Below are positions 53,032-61,901 of a stretch of DNA of 64,000 nt, piece by piece. The position numbers were made by a program, and so were the translations under genes. The stretch is from Bacteroides sp. UBA7333. Lineage in GTDB: Bacteria; Bacteroidota; Bacteroidia; Bacteroidales; Bacteroidaceae. Below the pieces are notes generated by a model, which was not told where the DNA came from, did no database searches, and worked only from the letters and a program-made list of their open reading frames with translations. The stretch lies in assembly GCA_002471195.1 (NCBI GenBank), contig DKPN01000009.1:5277-69276 (forward strand). The letters are read 5' to 3'. The first letter of the stretch is position 1, and each line of letters begins with the position of its first letter.

Positions 53032-55267
53032 ACTTCCTAAAGTTTAATGCAGAACCGGCTTTAAACCAATCAATCTGCTGTTGATTAAACGTATGTTGAA
53101 CTTTAAATGTCTCTTCCTCGCCATTCTCATGCTTTATTTTGATATCTAAAGGCATAAGGGGTGTAAAACTACAAAGTCCGCTAATTGTAATACTATCTTT
53201 TTCTTGAATACGATTATAATCCTCGGGATTAATAAACGTAAGTGGCAATATGCCATGTTTCTTGAGGTTGATCTCATGTTTTGGTGCAAAGCTATTTGCA
53301 AGAATTGCTCTAACATGTAAGAATCGTGCTTCAAGAGCGGCATGTTCACGATTGATGCCTTCTCCATAATTCTCATTGGCTACGACAATACTTTCGAGTT
53401 GATTGTTTTTGTAGTCTTTGGCAACTTTTGGTACAGGCTCATATCTATTATTTAAACGATTCCAAACTGTATTGGTTTTCCCATTGAATATATTTATTGC
53501 TCTGATTAAGAAATTATTTGATATGTTTTCTAAATGTCCTCTATATTTTATCCATGGTCTTGATAAAGATATTTGATCAATCGTACATTTTCCTTTTACC
53601 TTAATAAGAAGTTCAAGGGTGAGGCTATCCTTACCATCCCATTTATCGAAGGGACAAATGGCTTGTATCAATTTAGAGTTTTGGTGGAAAGTTATCTCAT
53701 TTTTTGCATTTTGAATCACAGGTTTCTCTTTTGTTACAAATCCATATTTGGGGAGCTCTTCGAATATTGGATCGGTGAATTTTACCTTCTCTCCATCGTA
53801 GGTCATTAATCTGTCTTTTAGTGGATTAAAGCATAAATCTCCGGCAATTGTCATTGCTATCACAATTTCGGGAGAAGCAATAAAGGTTAAAGTGTTCAGA
53901 TTGCCGTCGGTACGTTTGGCATGGTTACGGTTAAATGAAGTGATGATCGAATTCTTTTTTTGCGGATCATCCAGAACTCGATCCCATTGTCCATTGCAAG
54001 GGCCGCACGCATTTGCCATAATTTGTCCACCAATTTGCTTAAGAAGCATATTGATGGCATCTCTATCAGCAGTATCAAAGGTCTGCTTACTTCCCGGACA
54101 GATAAATAATTTTGAGGCTGTTGGAATGTCCTTCTCGAGCGATTGTTTGGCGATTGAGGCTACTTTACTCAAATCTTCGTACGATGAATTCACACACGAT
54201 CCAATTAAACCGGCATCCAATTTGCGAGGATAACCATTGAGGAGTACATTTTCTGCAAATTGGGATATGGGAATGGCATTGTCGGGTCTAAATGGTCCAC
54301 TGATATATGGTTCTATCTCGGATAAGTTTATTTCGATAACTCGGTCGTAATATTGATTCGGGCTTTTTATTACTTCTGTGTCTGCACAAAAGTAAGATGC
54401 TATTTCATCTACTCGACTGGCAACCGCTGTTCTGTGAGTAGCTCTAAGGTAACGTTTCATTTTTTTATCGAATGGAAATATTGCCGATGATGCTCCCAAC
54501 TCTGTACTCATATTACAGATAGTAGCTTTACCGGTAGCCGATAACGTCTCTGCTCCGCTACCAAAATATTCAATAATTGTATTTTTATTCTCTATTTTGA
54601 GCTCTCCATTTATTTTTAAAATCACATCTTTAGGCGATGTCCAACCGTTTAACTCACCTTCAAGCTTGATACCGATAATTTGTGGAATTTCTATTTCAAT
54701 ATCATGATTTTGAATGATATCCAATGCTTCTGATTCATCAATATTAAAACCTAACATACATAAACCTCCGGCATTGCATGTATGTCTGCTCGTACCCACG
54801 ATTATCCCTCCAGGAAAAACATAGTTCTCGAAAACCAATTGATGGGAAATGCCTTGTCCGGGTTCCCAAAAATCTATATCGAACCGATTGCTTGCCGATT
54901 GTAAAAAGTCGTAAATGTCATGAAATTCATGAAGAGCATCATTCAAATCATTCTGTTTATCTTTATTGACTTTGATCAGATGATCACAATGTATAGAGGT
55001 GGGAATGGCTGTTTTTTCTTGTTTGGTATTGAGCAGTTGTAATAACACAATCGGTGCAGTAATATCGTTCAAAACCATTCTGTCAGGCTTAATCGAAATA
55101 TAGTTATTGCCTGATTTATAATTAATAATTGTTTCAGCCGAACAATGACAAAAGATTATTTTTTCAGTTAATGTAAGAGGACGATTTACTGTCTGCTTGA
55201 GTTCGTTTATTTTACTCATGAAGGTGGAGTAAAAACTATTTATAATATTTGAATTCGATAATATCAT
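53024..55267 (-). CDS. acn: Aconitate hydratase
   Basis: Aconitase isomerises citrate to isocitrate with a [4Fe-4S] cluster. The 747-residue product has the cluster ligands in GSCVNSSYED and ANACGPCNGQW, and the swivel domain with ENYGEGINREHAALEARF. It is of the mitochondrial-like type. I keep the first ATG at 55267 since residues 7-15 (NIINSFYST) match the known N-terminal part of Bacteroides aconitases; a second Met at residue 17 would cut this off. The gene starts the acn-icd operon and is divergent from the helicase gene. Confidence 0.95.
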   Translation of the reverse strand: MILSNSNIINSFYSTFMSKINELKQTVNRPLTLTEKIIFCHCSAETIINYKSGNNYISIKPDRMVLNDITAPIVLLQLLNTKQEKTAIPTSIHCDHLIKVNKDKQNDLNDALHEFHDIYDFLQSASNRFDIDFWEPGQGISHQLVFENYVFPGGIIVGTSRHTCNAGGLCMLGFNIDESEALDIIQNHDIEIEIPQIIGIKLEGELNGWTSPKDVILKINGELKIENKNTIIEYFGSGAETLSATGKATICNMSTELGASSAIFPFDKKMKRYLRATHRTAVASRVDEIASYFCADTEVIKSPNQYYDRVIEINLSEIEPYISGPFRPDNAIPISQFAENVLLNGYPRKLDAGLIGSCVNSSYEDLSKVASIAKQSLEKDIPTASKLFICPGSKQTFDTADRDAINMLLKQIGGQIMANACGPCNGQWDRVLDDPQKKNSIITSFNRNHAKRTDGNLNTLTFIASPEIVIAMTIAGDLCFNPLKDRLMTYDGEKVKFTDPIFEELPKYGFVTKEKPVIQNAKNEITFHQNSKLIQAICPFDKWDGKDSLTLELLIKVKGKCTIDQISLSRPWIKYRGHLENISNNFLIRAINIFNGKTNTVWNRLNNRYEPVPKVAKDYKNNQLESIVVANENYGEGINREHAALEARFLHVRAILANSFAPKHEINLKKHGILPLTFINPEDYNRIQEKDSITISGLCSFTPLMPLDIKIKHENGEEETFKVQHTFNQQQIDWFKAGSALNFRKYE

Positions 55268-55375
55268 ATTGATTTATAGACTTATTTGCTTAGGATTATA
55301 CCTTTTAATTAACAAGGTAAATGATGTAAAAGTTTAACAAAGTCTAATAAATGCACCGTTTCATATCTAACATGT

Positions 55376-55383
55376 TATTTTTG
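55376..55383 (+). promoter_or_regulatory. Candidate -7 box for the helicase gene
   Basis: TATTTTTG matches TAnnTTTG. It lies downstream of the first ATG (55351) of the open frame and 42 bases upstream of the ATG at 55426, so it supports the later start. Confidence 0.45.
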
Positions 55384-55425
55384 TTAACAATATTGTGTGT
55401 CGATAATAAAACTAGAAACAAGATA

Positions 55426-57324
55426 ATGTCTGAAAAACCATTATATCCCTCTATAATTCAAGAATTGTTGCATCAAAAAGAGTTATTGCAGCAAGAATAT
55501 GAGTATGAAAAAGCCGAATTCTGTAAACAAACAGAAAGTGCAGGGTTAATTCGTAAAATTCATAAAGGTATATGTTGGTTTCCTCTTCAAATTGGTAGGA
55601 GTTATTATAATTCATTGAATCAATTTGTTGTAGAGATTTATCGTACCGATAAAACAGAAATTAATCACGCTTTTGAATTTGGACGTCCGATACGTTTTTT
55701 TCAACAGCACTTTGATGGACGTATTGTTTTCTTCAATTTTACTGCGATAGTGAGTTATGCCGAAGAAAATCGTTTGGTGGCGATTCTGCCACAAGTAGCT
55801 CACTTGGCCGAACTCGAAAATAAAGATAATTTGGGTGTACAACTTTTTTTTGATGAAACATCCTATAAAGCCATGTTCGAGGCATTGGCAGATGTTATTC
55901 AGGCAAAAAATAATCGTTTGTCGCAATTGCGTGATATTATTTTAAGTAAACAATCACCTATTGATCGAGAAATATATCCGATTCGATTTCCGTGGCTTAA
56001 TCAGAGTCAAGAAAATGCAGTGAACAAGGTGCTTTGCGCAAAAGACGTAGCAGTAGTACATGGACCTCCCGGTACTGGAAAAACTACTACAATGGTAGAA
56101 GCCATCTATGAAACACTGCATCGTGAAACACAAGTGTTGGTTTGTGCGCAAAGTAACACTGCTGTCGATTGGATTGCCGAAAAATTGGTAGATAGGGGAG
56201 TGCCCGTATTGCGAATTGGTAATCCCACAAAGGTGAATGATAAGATGCTTTCATTTACCTATGAGCGACAATTCGAGAATCACTCTTTGTATGCAGAATT
56301 GTGGAGTATTCGAAAATCAATTCGAGAGTGTACGGGTTCCTTACGTAAAAAAAGTCATTCTGAAAAAGAGAAAATACGAAATCGATTAGTTCATTTACGA
56401 GAGCGTTCAGTTGAACTTGAAATTCGTATCAATGAAGATTTATTTGCTAATGCGCGGGTCGTAGCATCTACACTCATTGGTAGTAATCATCGAGTATTGA
56501 CGGGAAGGTATTTTTCAACTCTATTTATCGATGAGGCTGCTCAAGCTCTCGAGGCTGCATGTTGGGTGGCCATACGAAAAGCCAATCGGGTAATTTTAGC
56601 CGGCGATCATTGTCAATTGCCTCCAACTATTAAATGTGTTACTGCAGCTCGTCAGGGTTTGAGCCATACATTGATGGAAAAGATTTGTTTGCGTAATCCA
56701 TCGGTAGTTACATTGCTCAATATTCAATATCGAATGCACAGAGATATCATGCGGTTTTCTTCGCGTTGGTTTTACAATGGTGAGTTGCAAGCAGCGTCCG
56801 AAGTATCGGATCGCGGTATTCTCGATATGGATTATCCTATCATGTGGATTGATACTTCCGATTTAGAGTTTCATGAAGATTTTATAAGTGAGACGGCAGG
56901 TCGCATTAATAAGAACGAAGCCGGTCTATTGTTGCAAGAGTTACAACAATACATTTCTAAGATAGGATACGAACGTATTATGGATGAGAAAATTGATATC
57001 GGTATTATATCTCCTTATAAAGCTCAAGTGCAATATATCAGATCATTATTAAAGAAAAATACATTTTTCAAACCTTACCGTTCTATTATTACCGTAAATA
57101 CAGTGGATGGATTTCAGGGACAGGAAAAAGATATTATTTTTATTAGTTTGGTGCGAGCCAATGAACATGGAAATATTGGTTTTCTCAATGATCTTCGTCG
57201 GATGAATGTTGCAATTACGCGAGCACGAATGAAACTCATTATTCTAGGCGATACCCACACATTGAATAAACATACTTTTTATCGCAAACTGATGGAGTAT
57301 ATTGATTCGCTAAAATCAAATTAA
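55426..57324 (+). CDS. Superfamily 1 DNA/RNA helicase (Upf1/IGHMBP2-like)
   Basis: The 632-residue protein has Walker A in VVHGPPGTGKTTTMVEA (near residue 210), the Walker B motif FIDEAAQALEAA (near 370), GDHCQLPPT, and the C-terminal motifs DGFQGQEKDIIFISLVR and MNVAITRARMKLIILGD. These define the SF1B family of Upf1/Dna2-like helicases, and a stalk-like N-terminal domain is present. Its role in bacteria is not known. The open frame extends to 55351, but the additional 25 residues are hydrophobic and unlike the family, and a promoter box lies inside that part. I therefore choose the ATG at 55426. Confidence 0.88.
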   Translation: MSEKPLYPSIIQELLHQKELLQQEYEYEKAEFCKQTESAGLIRKIHKGICWFPLQIGRSYYNSLNQFVVEIYRTDKTEINHAFEFGRPIRFFQQHFDGRIVFFNFTAIVSYAEENRLVAILPQVAHLAELENKDNLGVQLFFDETSYKAMFEALADVIQAKNNRLSQLRDIILSKQSPIDREIYPIRFPWLNQSQENAVNKVLCAKDVAVVHGPPGTGKTTTMVEAIYETLHRETQVLVCAQSNTAVDWIAEKLVDRGVPVLRIGNPTKVNDKMLSFTYERQFENHSLYAELWSIRKSIRECTGSLRKKSHSEKEKIRNRLVHLRERSVELEIRINEDLFANARVVASTLIGSNHRVLTGRYFSTLFIDEAAQALEAACWVAIRKANRVILAGDHCQLPPTIKCVTAARQGLSHTLMEKICLRNPSVVTLLNIQYRMHRDIMRFSSRWFYNGELQAASEVSDRGILDMDYPIMWIDTSDLEFHEDFISETAGRINKNEAGLLLQELQQYISKIGYERIMDEKIDIGIISPYKAQVQYIRSLLKKNTFFKPYRSIITVNTVDGFQGQEKDIIFISLVRANEHGNIGFLNDLRRMNVAITRARMKLIILGDTHTLNKHTFYRKLMEYIDSLKSN

Positions 57325-57602
57325 AATCACGACAATATTTCAAAATGTTGTCAATACCCGCCAGTTGAAGATTTAATGATAAATAACAATTGTGAGGTTG
57401 GTTGAATGATTAGATAAGTAAATTGTCTGAATTATAAATATCCCATTGCACTATTTCTATATCTCTTAGAGTTATATTGATATCTCTAAGAGTTATTGGC
57501 TATATCTCTAAGAGTTGTTGACTATATCTCTAAGAGATATCGCACAATTTCTATGAGATATTATTGCCCTATACTCTATTTATCGAACTTGAATTAAAAA
57601 AA
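57325..57602. other. Intergenic region with a palindrome array
   Basis: There is no gene between the helicase stop and the ilvC terminator. The notable content is the array of CTCTWAGAG palindromes at 57463-57557, described separately. Confidence 0.65.
57463..57557. repeat. Array of CTCTWAGAG palindromes at 21-22 bp steps
   Basis: Four exact copies of the 9-base palindrome CTCT(A/T)AGAG start at 57463, 57484, 57506 and 57528. A weaker fifth, TTCTATGAG, is at 57549. The steps are 21, 22, 22 and 21 bp, about two DNA turns. The units are embedded in a tandem repeat with the frame ATCTCTAAGAGTTNTTGNCT. It lies between convergent genes, 139 bp after the helicase stop. Confidence 0.8.
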
Positions 57603-57635
57603 ATGCGTGAAGAAATGCAATACTTCTTCACGCAT
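57603..57635 (-). terminator. Terminator of the ilv operon
   Basis: A 12-bp stem (ATGCGTGAAGAA and its complement; arms 57603-57614 and 57624-57635) is followed on the minus strand by eight T residues, 90 bases beyond the ilvC stop. Confidence 0.9.
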
Positions 57636-57726
57636 AATTTATTTGAACCTAATTCATGATTCATGTTGTAAATGTACAACATTGATGTTGTTATTCCAAA
57701 TGAATTTTATCAATCATCATAAAAAT

Positions 57727-58773
57727 TTAGTTGTTCTCAGGGCGCAATTTACGAACAGTCATTGCAGTTTGCCACATTTCGCTTTCACGTAGCTCGCGTA
57801 GCTCTTCTTCCAACTTTTCGCGATAATCCGTTTTCGAGTTGCTATCGATTGAAATTTGAGCTTCATTACCTGTTTTTACACTATCATAAAGTTGATTCAT
57901 GACCGGTTTAATAGCATCGTGGAATGGTCCCATCCAGTCTAAAGCACCGCGTTGTGCTGTTGTCGAACAGTTGGCATACATCCAGTCCATACCATTTTTA
58001 GCAAATAGAGGCATTAATGATTGAGTCAACTCTTCAACCGTTTCATTGAAGGCTTCGGATGGTGTGTGTCCGTTTTCGCGTAATACTTCATATTGGGCCA
58101 ATAATAAACCTTGGATGGCACCCATCAATGAACCACGCTCACCTGTTAGGTCAGAATAAACTTCACGTTTGAATGTTGTTTCGAATAGATAACCCGAACC
58201 GACACCAATACCTAAAGCAACACATCTTTCCCAAGCTCTTCCTGTAGCATCTTGATAAATGGCGAATGATGAATTCAGTCCACGACCTTCAAGAAACATC
58301 GTACGAAGTGATGTACCCGAACCTTTAGGAGCTACTAAAATAACATCGACATCTGTTGGAGGAATGATGCCGGTACGATCGCTATAAGTTACACCAAAAC
58401 CATGTGAGAAATACAATGCTTTACCCGCAGTTAAGTGTTTTTTCACTGTTGGCCATACTTCAATTTGCGCAGCATCCGATAGCAAATATTGTATAATAGT
58501 ACCACGTTGACATGCTTCCTCGATTTCGAAAAGCGTTTCACCAGGAACCCAACCGTCAGCAATCGCTTTGTCCCATGTTTTTCCACCTTTACGTTGGCCG
58601 ATAATTACATTAAAACCATTGTCGCGAAGATTGAGTGATTGTCCTGGACCTTGCACTCCATAACCAATTACTGCAATTGTTTCATCTTTCAATACTTCAC
58701 GAGCTTTTTCCAATGGGAACTCTTCACGTGTTACTACATTTTCAGTAACACCACCAAAATTCATTTGTGCCAT
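57727..58773 (-). CDS. ilvC: Ketol-acid reductoisomerase
   Basis: IlvC converts acetolactate or acetohydroxybutyrate to the dihydroxy acids of the Val, Leu and Ile pathways with Mg2+ and NAD(P)H. The 348-residue protein has the nucleotide-binding VIGYGVQGPGQSLNLRDNG (residues 35-53), VILVAPKGSGTSLR and the C-terminal knotted domain with metal-binding acidic residues (SDLTGERGSLMG and EELTQSLM). It is the last gene of the operon, 55 bp after the thioesterase start region, with a strong terminator behind it. Confidence 0.96.
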   Translation of the reverse strand: MAQMNFGGVTENVVTREEFPLEKAREVLKDETIAVIGYGVQGPGQSLNLRDNGFNVIIGQRKGGKTWDKAIADGWVPGETLFEIEEACQRGTIIQYLLSDAAQIEVWPTVKKHLTAGKALYFSHGFGVTYSDRTGIIPPTDVDVILVAPKGSGTSLRTMFLEGRGLNSSFAIYQDATGRAWERCVALGIGVGSGYLFETTFKREVYSDLTGERGSLMGAIQGLLLAQYEVLRENGHTPSEAFNETVEELTQSLMPLFAKNGMDWMYANCSTTAQRGALDWMGPFHDAIKPVMNQLYDSVKTGNEAQISIDSNSKTDYREKLEEELRELRESEMWQTAMTVRKLRPENN

Positions 58774-58828
58774 TTGTTCTTAATGTTTTTGAGTAGTATT
58801 CACCACTCGGTTATTAATTAATTTTTTA

Positions 58829-59572
58829 TTATTCAAATATTATTTTTGATCGACAGACCAATTCATTGTTCTCTTTCTTTATCTCTAAATGATATTCATT
58901 ATCACATGATTCACTCATGAAAAATGATAACTCATTGCCAAAATAACTTTCGGCTACGTAAGCCATCTCAAATCGTTTAATTCGTTTAGTTTTATACGTT
59001 TCCAGCGGAAATAGATCAAGAATATGTTCAATGTAACGAATGCTGTTAAAGTGTCCGTTAACATCAATATCGCTATATTTTGCGGTTAGCTTTGCAACAC
59101 ATTCATCGTTGCCCACTTTTATTCTTGATGGTTTATCGATAGGGCATGGAGCATCACATATATATTCGGTGATTTTGCCACCGTGAAGGGTTAATAAATC
59201 AATTGGCTTGCGAGTATTCATATCAATCATAGCCCATATCGATCGTGCATATCCAATTTTTCTTCCCTCTTTATTCAAGATGGCATAATTGCGATCGGTA
59301 AATAGGCGATAAACATTTTCGACCCATGTTTCAATTGTAAACTCCTCATATTGATATGGCATCTCTTCCATTTCGATAGCCAATCGTGATAACACCCAAG
59401 TGTAGTTGTTCTGATTTAGGTTCATCATCCCAAAACCGCGTTCTGTTGCATGGAAACTGGCGCAATTTAATAAGTGATTGCCCAATACTCCCATTGTTAG
59501 TCTTCCATTAAAATCGACATGAAAGGGTTCGGCAATGGCTTTATATCTACCAACTTTATTCGATTCACTCAT
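58829..59572 (-). CDS. Acyl-ACP thioesterase
   Basis: The 247-residue protein has two hot-dog folds in tandem, as in plant FatA/FatB. The catalytic region is DVNGHFNSIRYIEHILDLF near residue 160, with the Asn and His expected of the family, and the N-terminal fold has DFNGRLTMGVLGNHLLNC. It releases free fatty acids from acyl carrier protein in the cytosol. It sits inside the ilv operon, overlapping ilvN by eight bases (ATGAGTGA). Such a placement suggests a link between branched-chain precursors and fatty acid chain release. The chain length and branching preference are unknown. Confidence 0.9.
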   Translation of the reverse strand: MSESNKVGRYKAIAEPFHVDFNGRLTMGVLGNHLLNCASFHATERGFGMMNLNQNNYTWVLSRLAIEMEEMPYQYEEFTIETWVENVYRLFTDRNYAILNKEGRKIGYARSIWAMIDMNTRKPIDLLTLHGGKITEYICDAPCPIDKPSRIKVGNDECVAKLTAKYSDIDVNGHFNSIRYIEHILDLFPLETYKTKRIKRFEMAYVAESYFGNELSFFMSESCDNEYHLEIKKENNELVCRSKIIFE

Positions 59573-60134
59573 TTTTTCTTATTTCTTTACTAGTATTATA
59601 TTTGGCTTCCCGATCGGCCAAAAATTCATTAACACGCTCAAAGCAACTAGTGGTAATGGCTATACGCCCCGAACGTACAAATTGTAAAACACAATTCAAA
59701 GAACGTAGTTCGTTATATAATGATGATATGTCGTCGCTGTTGCCATTTTTTTCGACAATGGCAAATACCGGATTCACCTCTACGATTCGTGCATTATATT
59801 TTCTAATTACTTTCGAAGCTTCGGGTGTCGATTGAAATTCGGGTGTCGAAACTTTATATAATGCTATTTCATGATAATAAATTTCATCATCTACAAAATA
59901 GTGTGCTTGTAATACATCTATTTTTTTATCAATTTGCTTCACCACTTTATCGATGGTGTCTTTATCGGTAAAAGCTGTGATTGTGTATTTATGAATACCC
60001 TTTATCGATGATGCAGATACGTTAAGACTTTCAATATTGATTTGACGTCGCGTGAAAACTGCTGTTACTTGGTTTAGTAGGCCTGCAATGTTTTCGGAAT
60101 GGACAATCAAAGTATATAATTTTTTTTCATTCAT
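59565..60134 (-). CDS. ilvN: Acetolactate synthase, regulatory small subunit
   Basis: The small subunit activates IlvB and gives it feedback inhibition by valine. The 189-residue protein has an N-terminal ACT domain (TLIVHSENIAGLLNQVTAVF, then INIESLNVSAS) and a C-terminal domain of about 100 residues. The gene lies 18 bp after ilvB and overlaps the thioesterase gene. Some workers name this subunit IlvH; the sequence does not decide between names. Confidence 0.93.
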   Translation of the reverse strand: MNEKKLYTLIVHSENIAGLLNQVTAVFTRRQINIESLNVSASSIKGIHKYTITAFTDKDTIDKVVKQIDKKIDVLQAHYFVDDEIYYHEIALYKVSTPEFQSTPEASKVIRKYNARIVEVNPVFAIVEKNGNSDDISSLYNELRSLNCVLQFVRSGRIAITTSCFERVNEFLADREAKYNTSKEIRKNE

Positions 60135-60152
60135 AATACGAGCAAATTAGTA

Positions 60153-61850
60153 TTAACATTCAAGAAGCATTTGATTCACAGATCCTCCCGGAGGAGTCAT
60201 AGGCATAACATTTCCCTCTTCGATGACACAGGCTTCTAGTAAGAAAGGCCCTTCTGTAGTTAGCATTTCTTCAATTCCTTGTTCTAATTCCTCACGTGTA
60301 GCAACGCGTTTTGAAGGTATATTGTAGGCCGATGCAATTTTCATATAGTCGGGGTTCATCATTGGAGTAAATGAATATTTACGATTGAAGAACATGGCTT
60401 GCCACTGGCGTACATTTCCTAAATAATTATTATTTAATACAATGATTTTTACCGGTGCATTTTGTTCCATAATAGTACCCAATTCTTGGATATTCATTTG
60501 TAAACCGCCATCGCCCATGAATGAGCAAACAGTTCGATCGGGACGGCCAAAAGTAGCTCCAATAGCAGCCGGAAGACTAAATCCCATAGTTCCTAATCCA
60601 CCCGATGTTATTATGCTTCTATCTTTTGTATATTTAAAGTAGCGGGCTGCCATCATTTGATTTTGTCCCACGTCAGTTACAAGAATTGCTTCATGACAAG
60701 TAGCATCGCTTACGGCTCTTACTACTTCGCCCATACTTAATACATTGTTTTTGGGGAATAATTCCGGATGAATCACTCTTTCGTATTCAAGTTCTTCATA
60801 ATCTTTAAAACTCTCAATCCACTCGGTGTGTTGAGAGGGTTCAATCAGTTGTATGATTTCTGTCAACGTATATTTACAATCGCCTAAAACAGCTATATCG
60901 GTTTTTACATTTTTATCGATCTCTGCTGGATCAATATCAAAATGTATCACCTTTGCTTGAGGCGCGTAAGTGGCTAAATTGCCTGTAACACGATCGTCAA
61001 AACGCATGCCTATAGCAATCAATACATCGCATTTGTTGGTATTTATATTGGGGCCTAAATTGCCATGCATACCCAACATTCCTTTGTTAAGCGGATGGGC
61101 CGTTGGCAATGCCGAAAGTCCCATAAGTGTACATCCGGCAGGAATATCTGCTTTTTCAATGAATTGTTGTAACTCTTTTTGTGCACTACCCAATTCTACT
61201 CCTTGTCCTACTAGTACTAGAGGACGTTGTGCAGAATTGATTAATGCTGCAGCTTCCGATAATTGATTCATATCGGTATCAGGAGTTGGAATATAGCTAC
61301 GAATGAAATCTACTTTAGTAGGGATGAAATCGGTCTTTTCGATTTGAGCATTTTTAGCAAAATCGAGTACTACCGGTCCGGGACGACCACTATTTGCTAT
61401 ATAGAAAGCACGTGCAACAGCCCATGCTACATCTTCGGCTCGTCTTATTTGGTAACTCCATTTTGTAATGGGCTGAGTGATACCTACTAAATCGACTTCT
61501 TGAAAAGCGTCTGTTCCTAAGAATCCTACTCCTACTTGACCGGCAATGACTACAATCGGAGTGCTATCAATCATTGCATCGGCTATACCGGTGACGGTAT
61601 TGGTTGCACCAGGACCACTAGTAACCAAGCATACGCCTACATTTCCCGAAGCACGTGCAAAACCTTGAGCAGCATGTACCGCTCCTTGTTCATGTCGCAC
61701 AAGAATATGATGAATTAAATTTTGATGATCATATAATGCATCAAATACCGGCATTATTGATCCACCCGGATATCCGAATATCGTTTTAACTCCTTGGTGT
61801 TCTAATGAACGCATCAAGGCTTCAGCGCCCGAAATTAACTCTTTACTCAT
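60153..61850 (-). CDS. ilvB: Acetolactate synthase, catalytic large subunit
   Basis: IlvB condenses pyruvate with pyruvate or 2-oxobutyrate, using thiamine diphosphate. The 565-residue protein has the three domains of the family: the N-terminal domain with catalytic Glu54 in VRHEQGAVHAAQG, the central FAD-binding domain and the C-terminal ThDP-Mg site with FMGDGGLQMNIQELGT (about 440) and NNNYLGNVRQWQ. All key residues appear present. The start is 51 bp after the ilvD stop. Confidence 0.97.
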   Translation of the reverse strand: MSKELISGAEALMRSLEHQGVKTIFGYPGGSIMPVFDALYDHQNLIHHILVRHEQGAVHAAQGFARASGNVGVCLVTSGPGATNTVTGIADAMIDSTPIVVIAGQVGVGFLGTDAFQEVDLVGITQPITKWSYQIRRAEDVAWAVARAFYIANSGRPGPVVLDFAKNAQIEKTDFIPTKVDFIRSYIPTPDTDMNQLSEAAALINSAQRPLVLVGQGVELGSAQKELQQFIEKADIPAGCTLMGLSALPTAHPLNKGMLGMHGNLGPNINTNKCDVLIAIGMRFDDRVTGNLATYAPQAKVIHFDIDPAEIDKNVKTDIAVLGDCKYTLTEIIQLIEPSQHTEWIESFKDYEELEYERVIHPELFPKNNVLSMGEVVRAVSDATCHEAILVTDVGQNQMMAARYFKYTKDRSIITSGGLGTMGFSLPAAIGATFGRPDRTVCSFMGDGGLQMNIQELGTIMEQNAPVKIIVLNNNYLGNVRQWQAMFFNRKYSFTPMMNPDYMKIASAYNIPSKRVATREELEQGIEEMLTTEGPFLLEACVIEEGNVMPMTPPGGSVNQMLLEC

Positions 61851-61901
61851 TTATTTCATTTGTAAATACTGTTAACAATCTATTTCTTAGTCTCGAGTGT
61901 A

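Noticed and set aside
55351..55425. Longer N-terminus for the SF1 helicase
   Set aside because: The additional 25 residues are hydrophobic and unlike the family, and a -7 promoter box lies within the stretch, after the first ATG.
57463..57557. Possible CRISPR array
   Set aside because: The unit is about 22 bp with no unique spacers and no cas genes near; it is a short palindromic tandem repeat.
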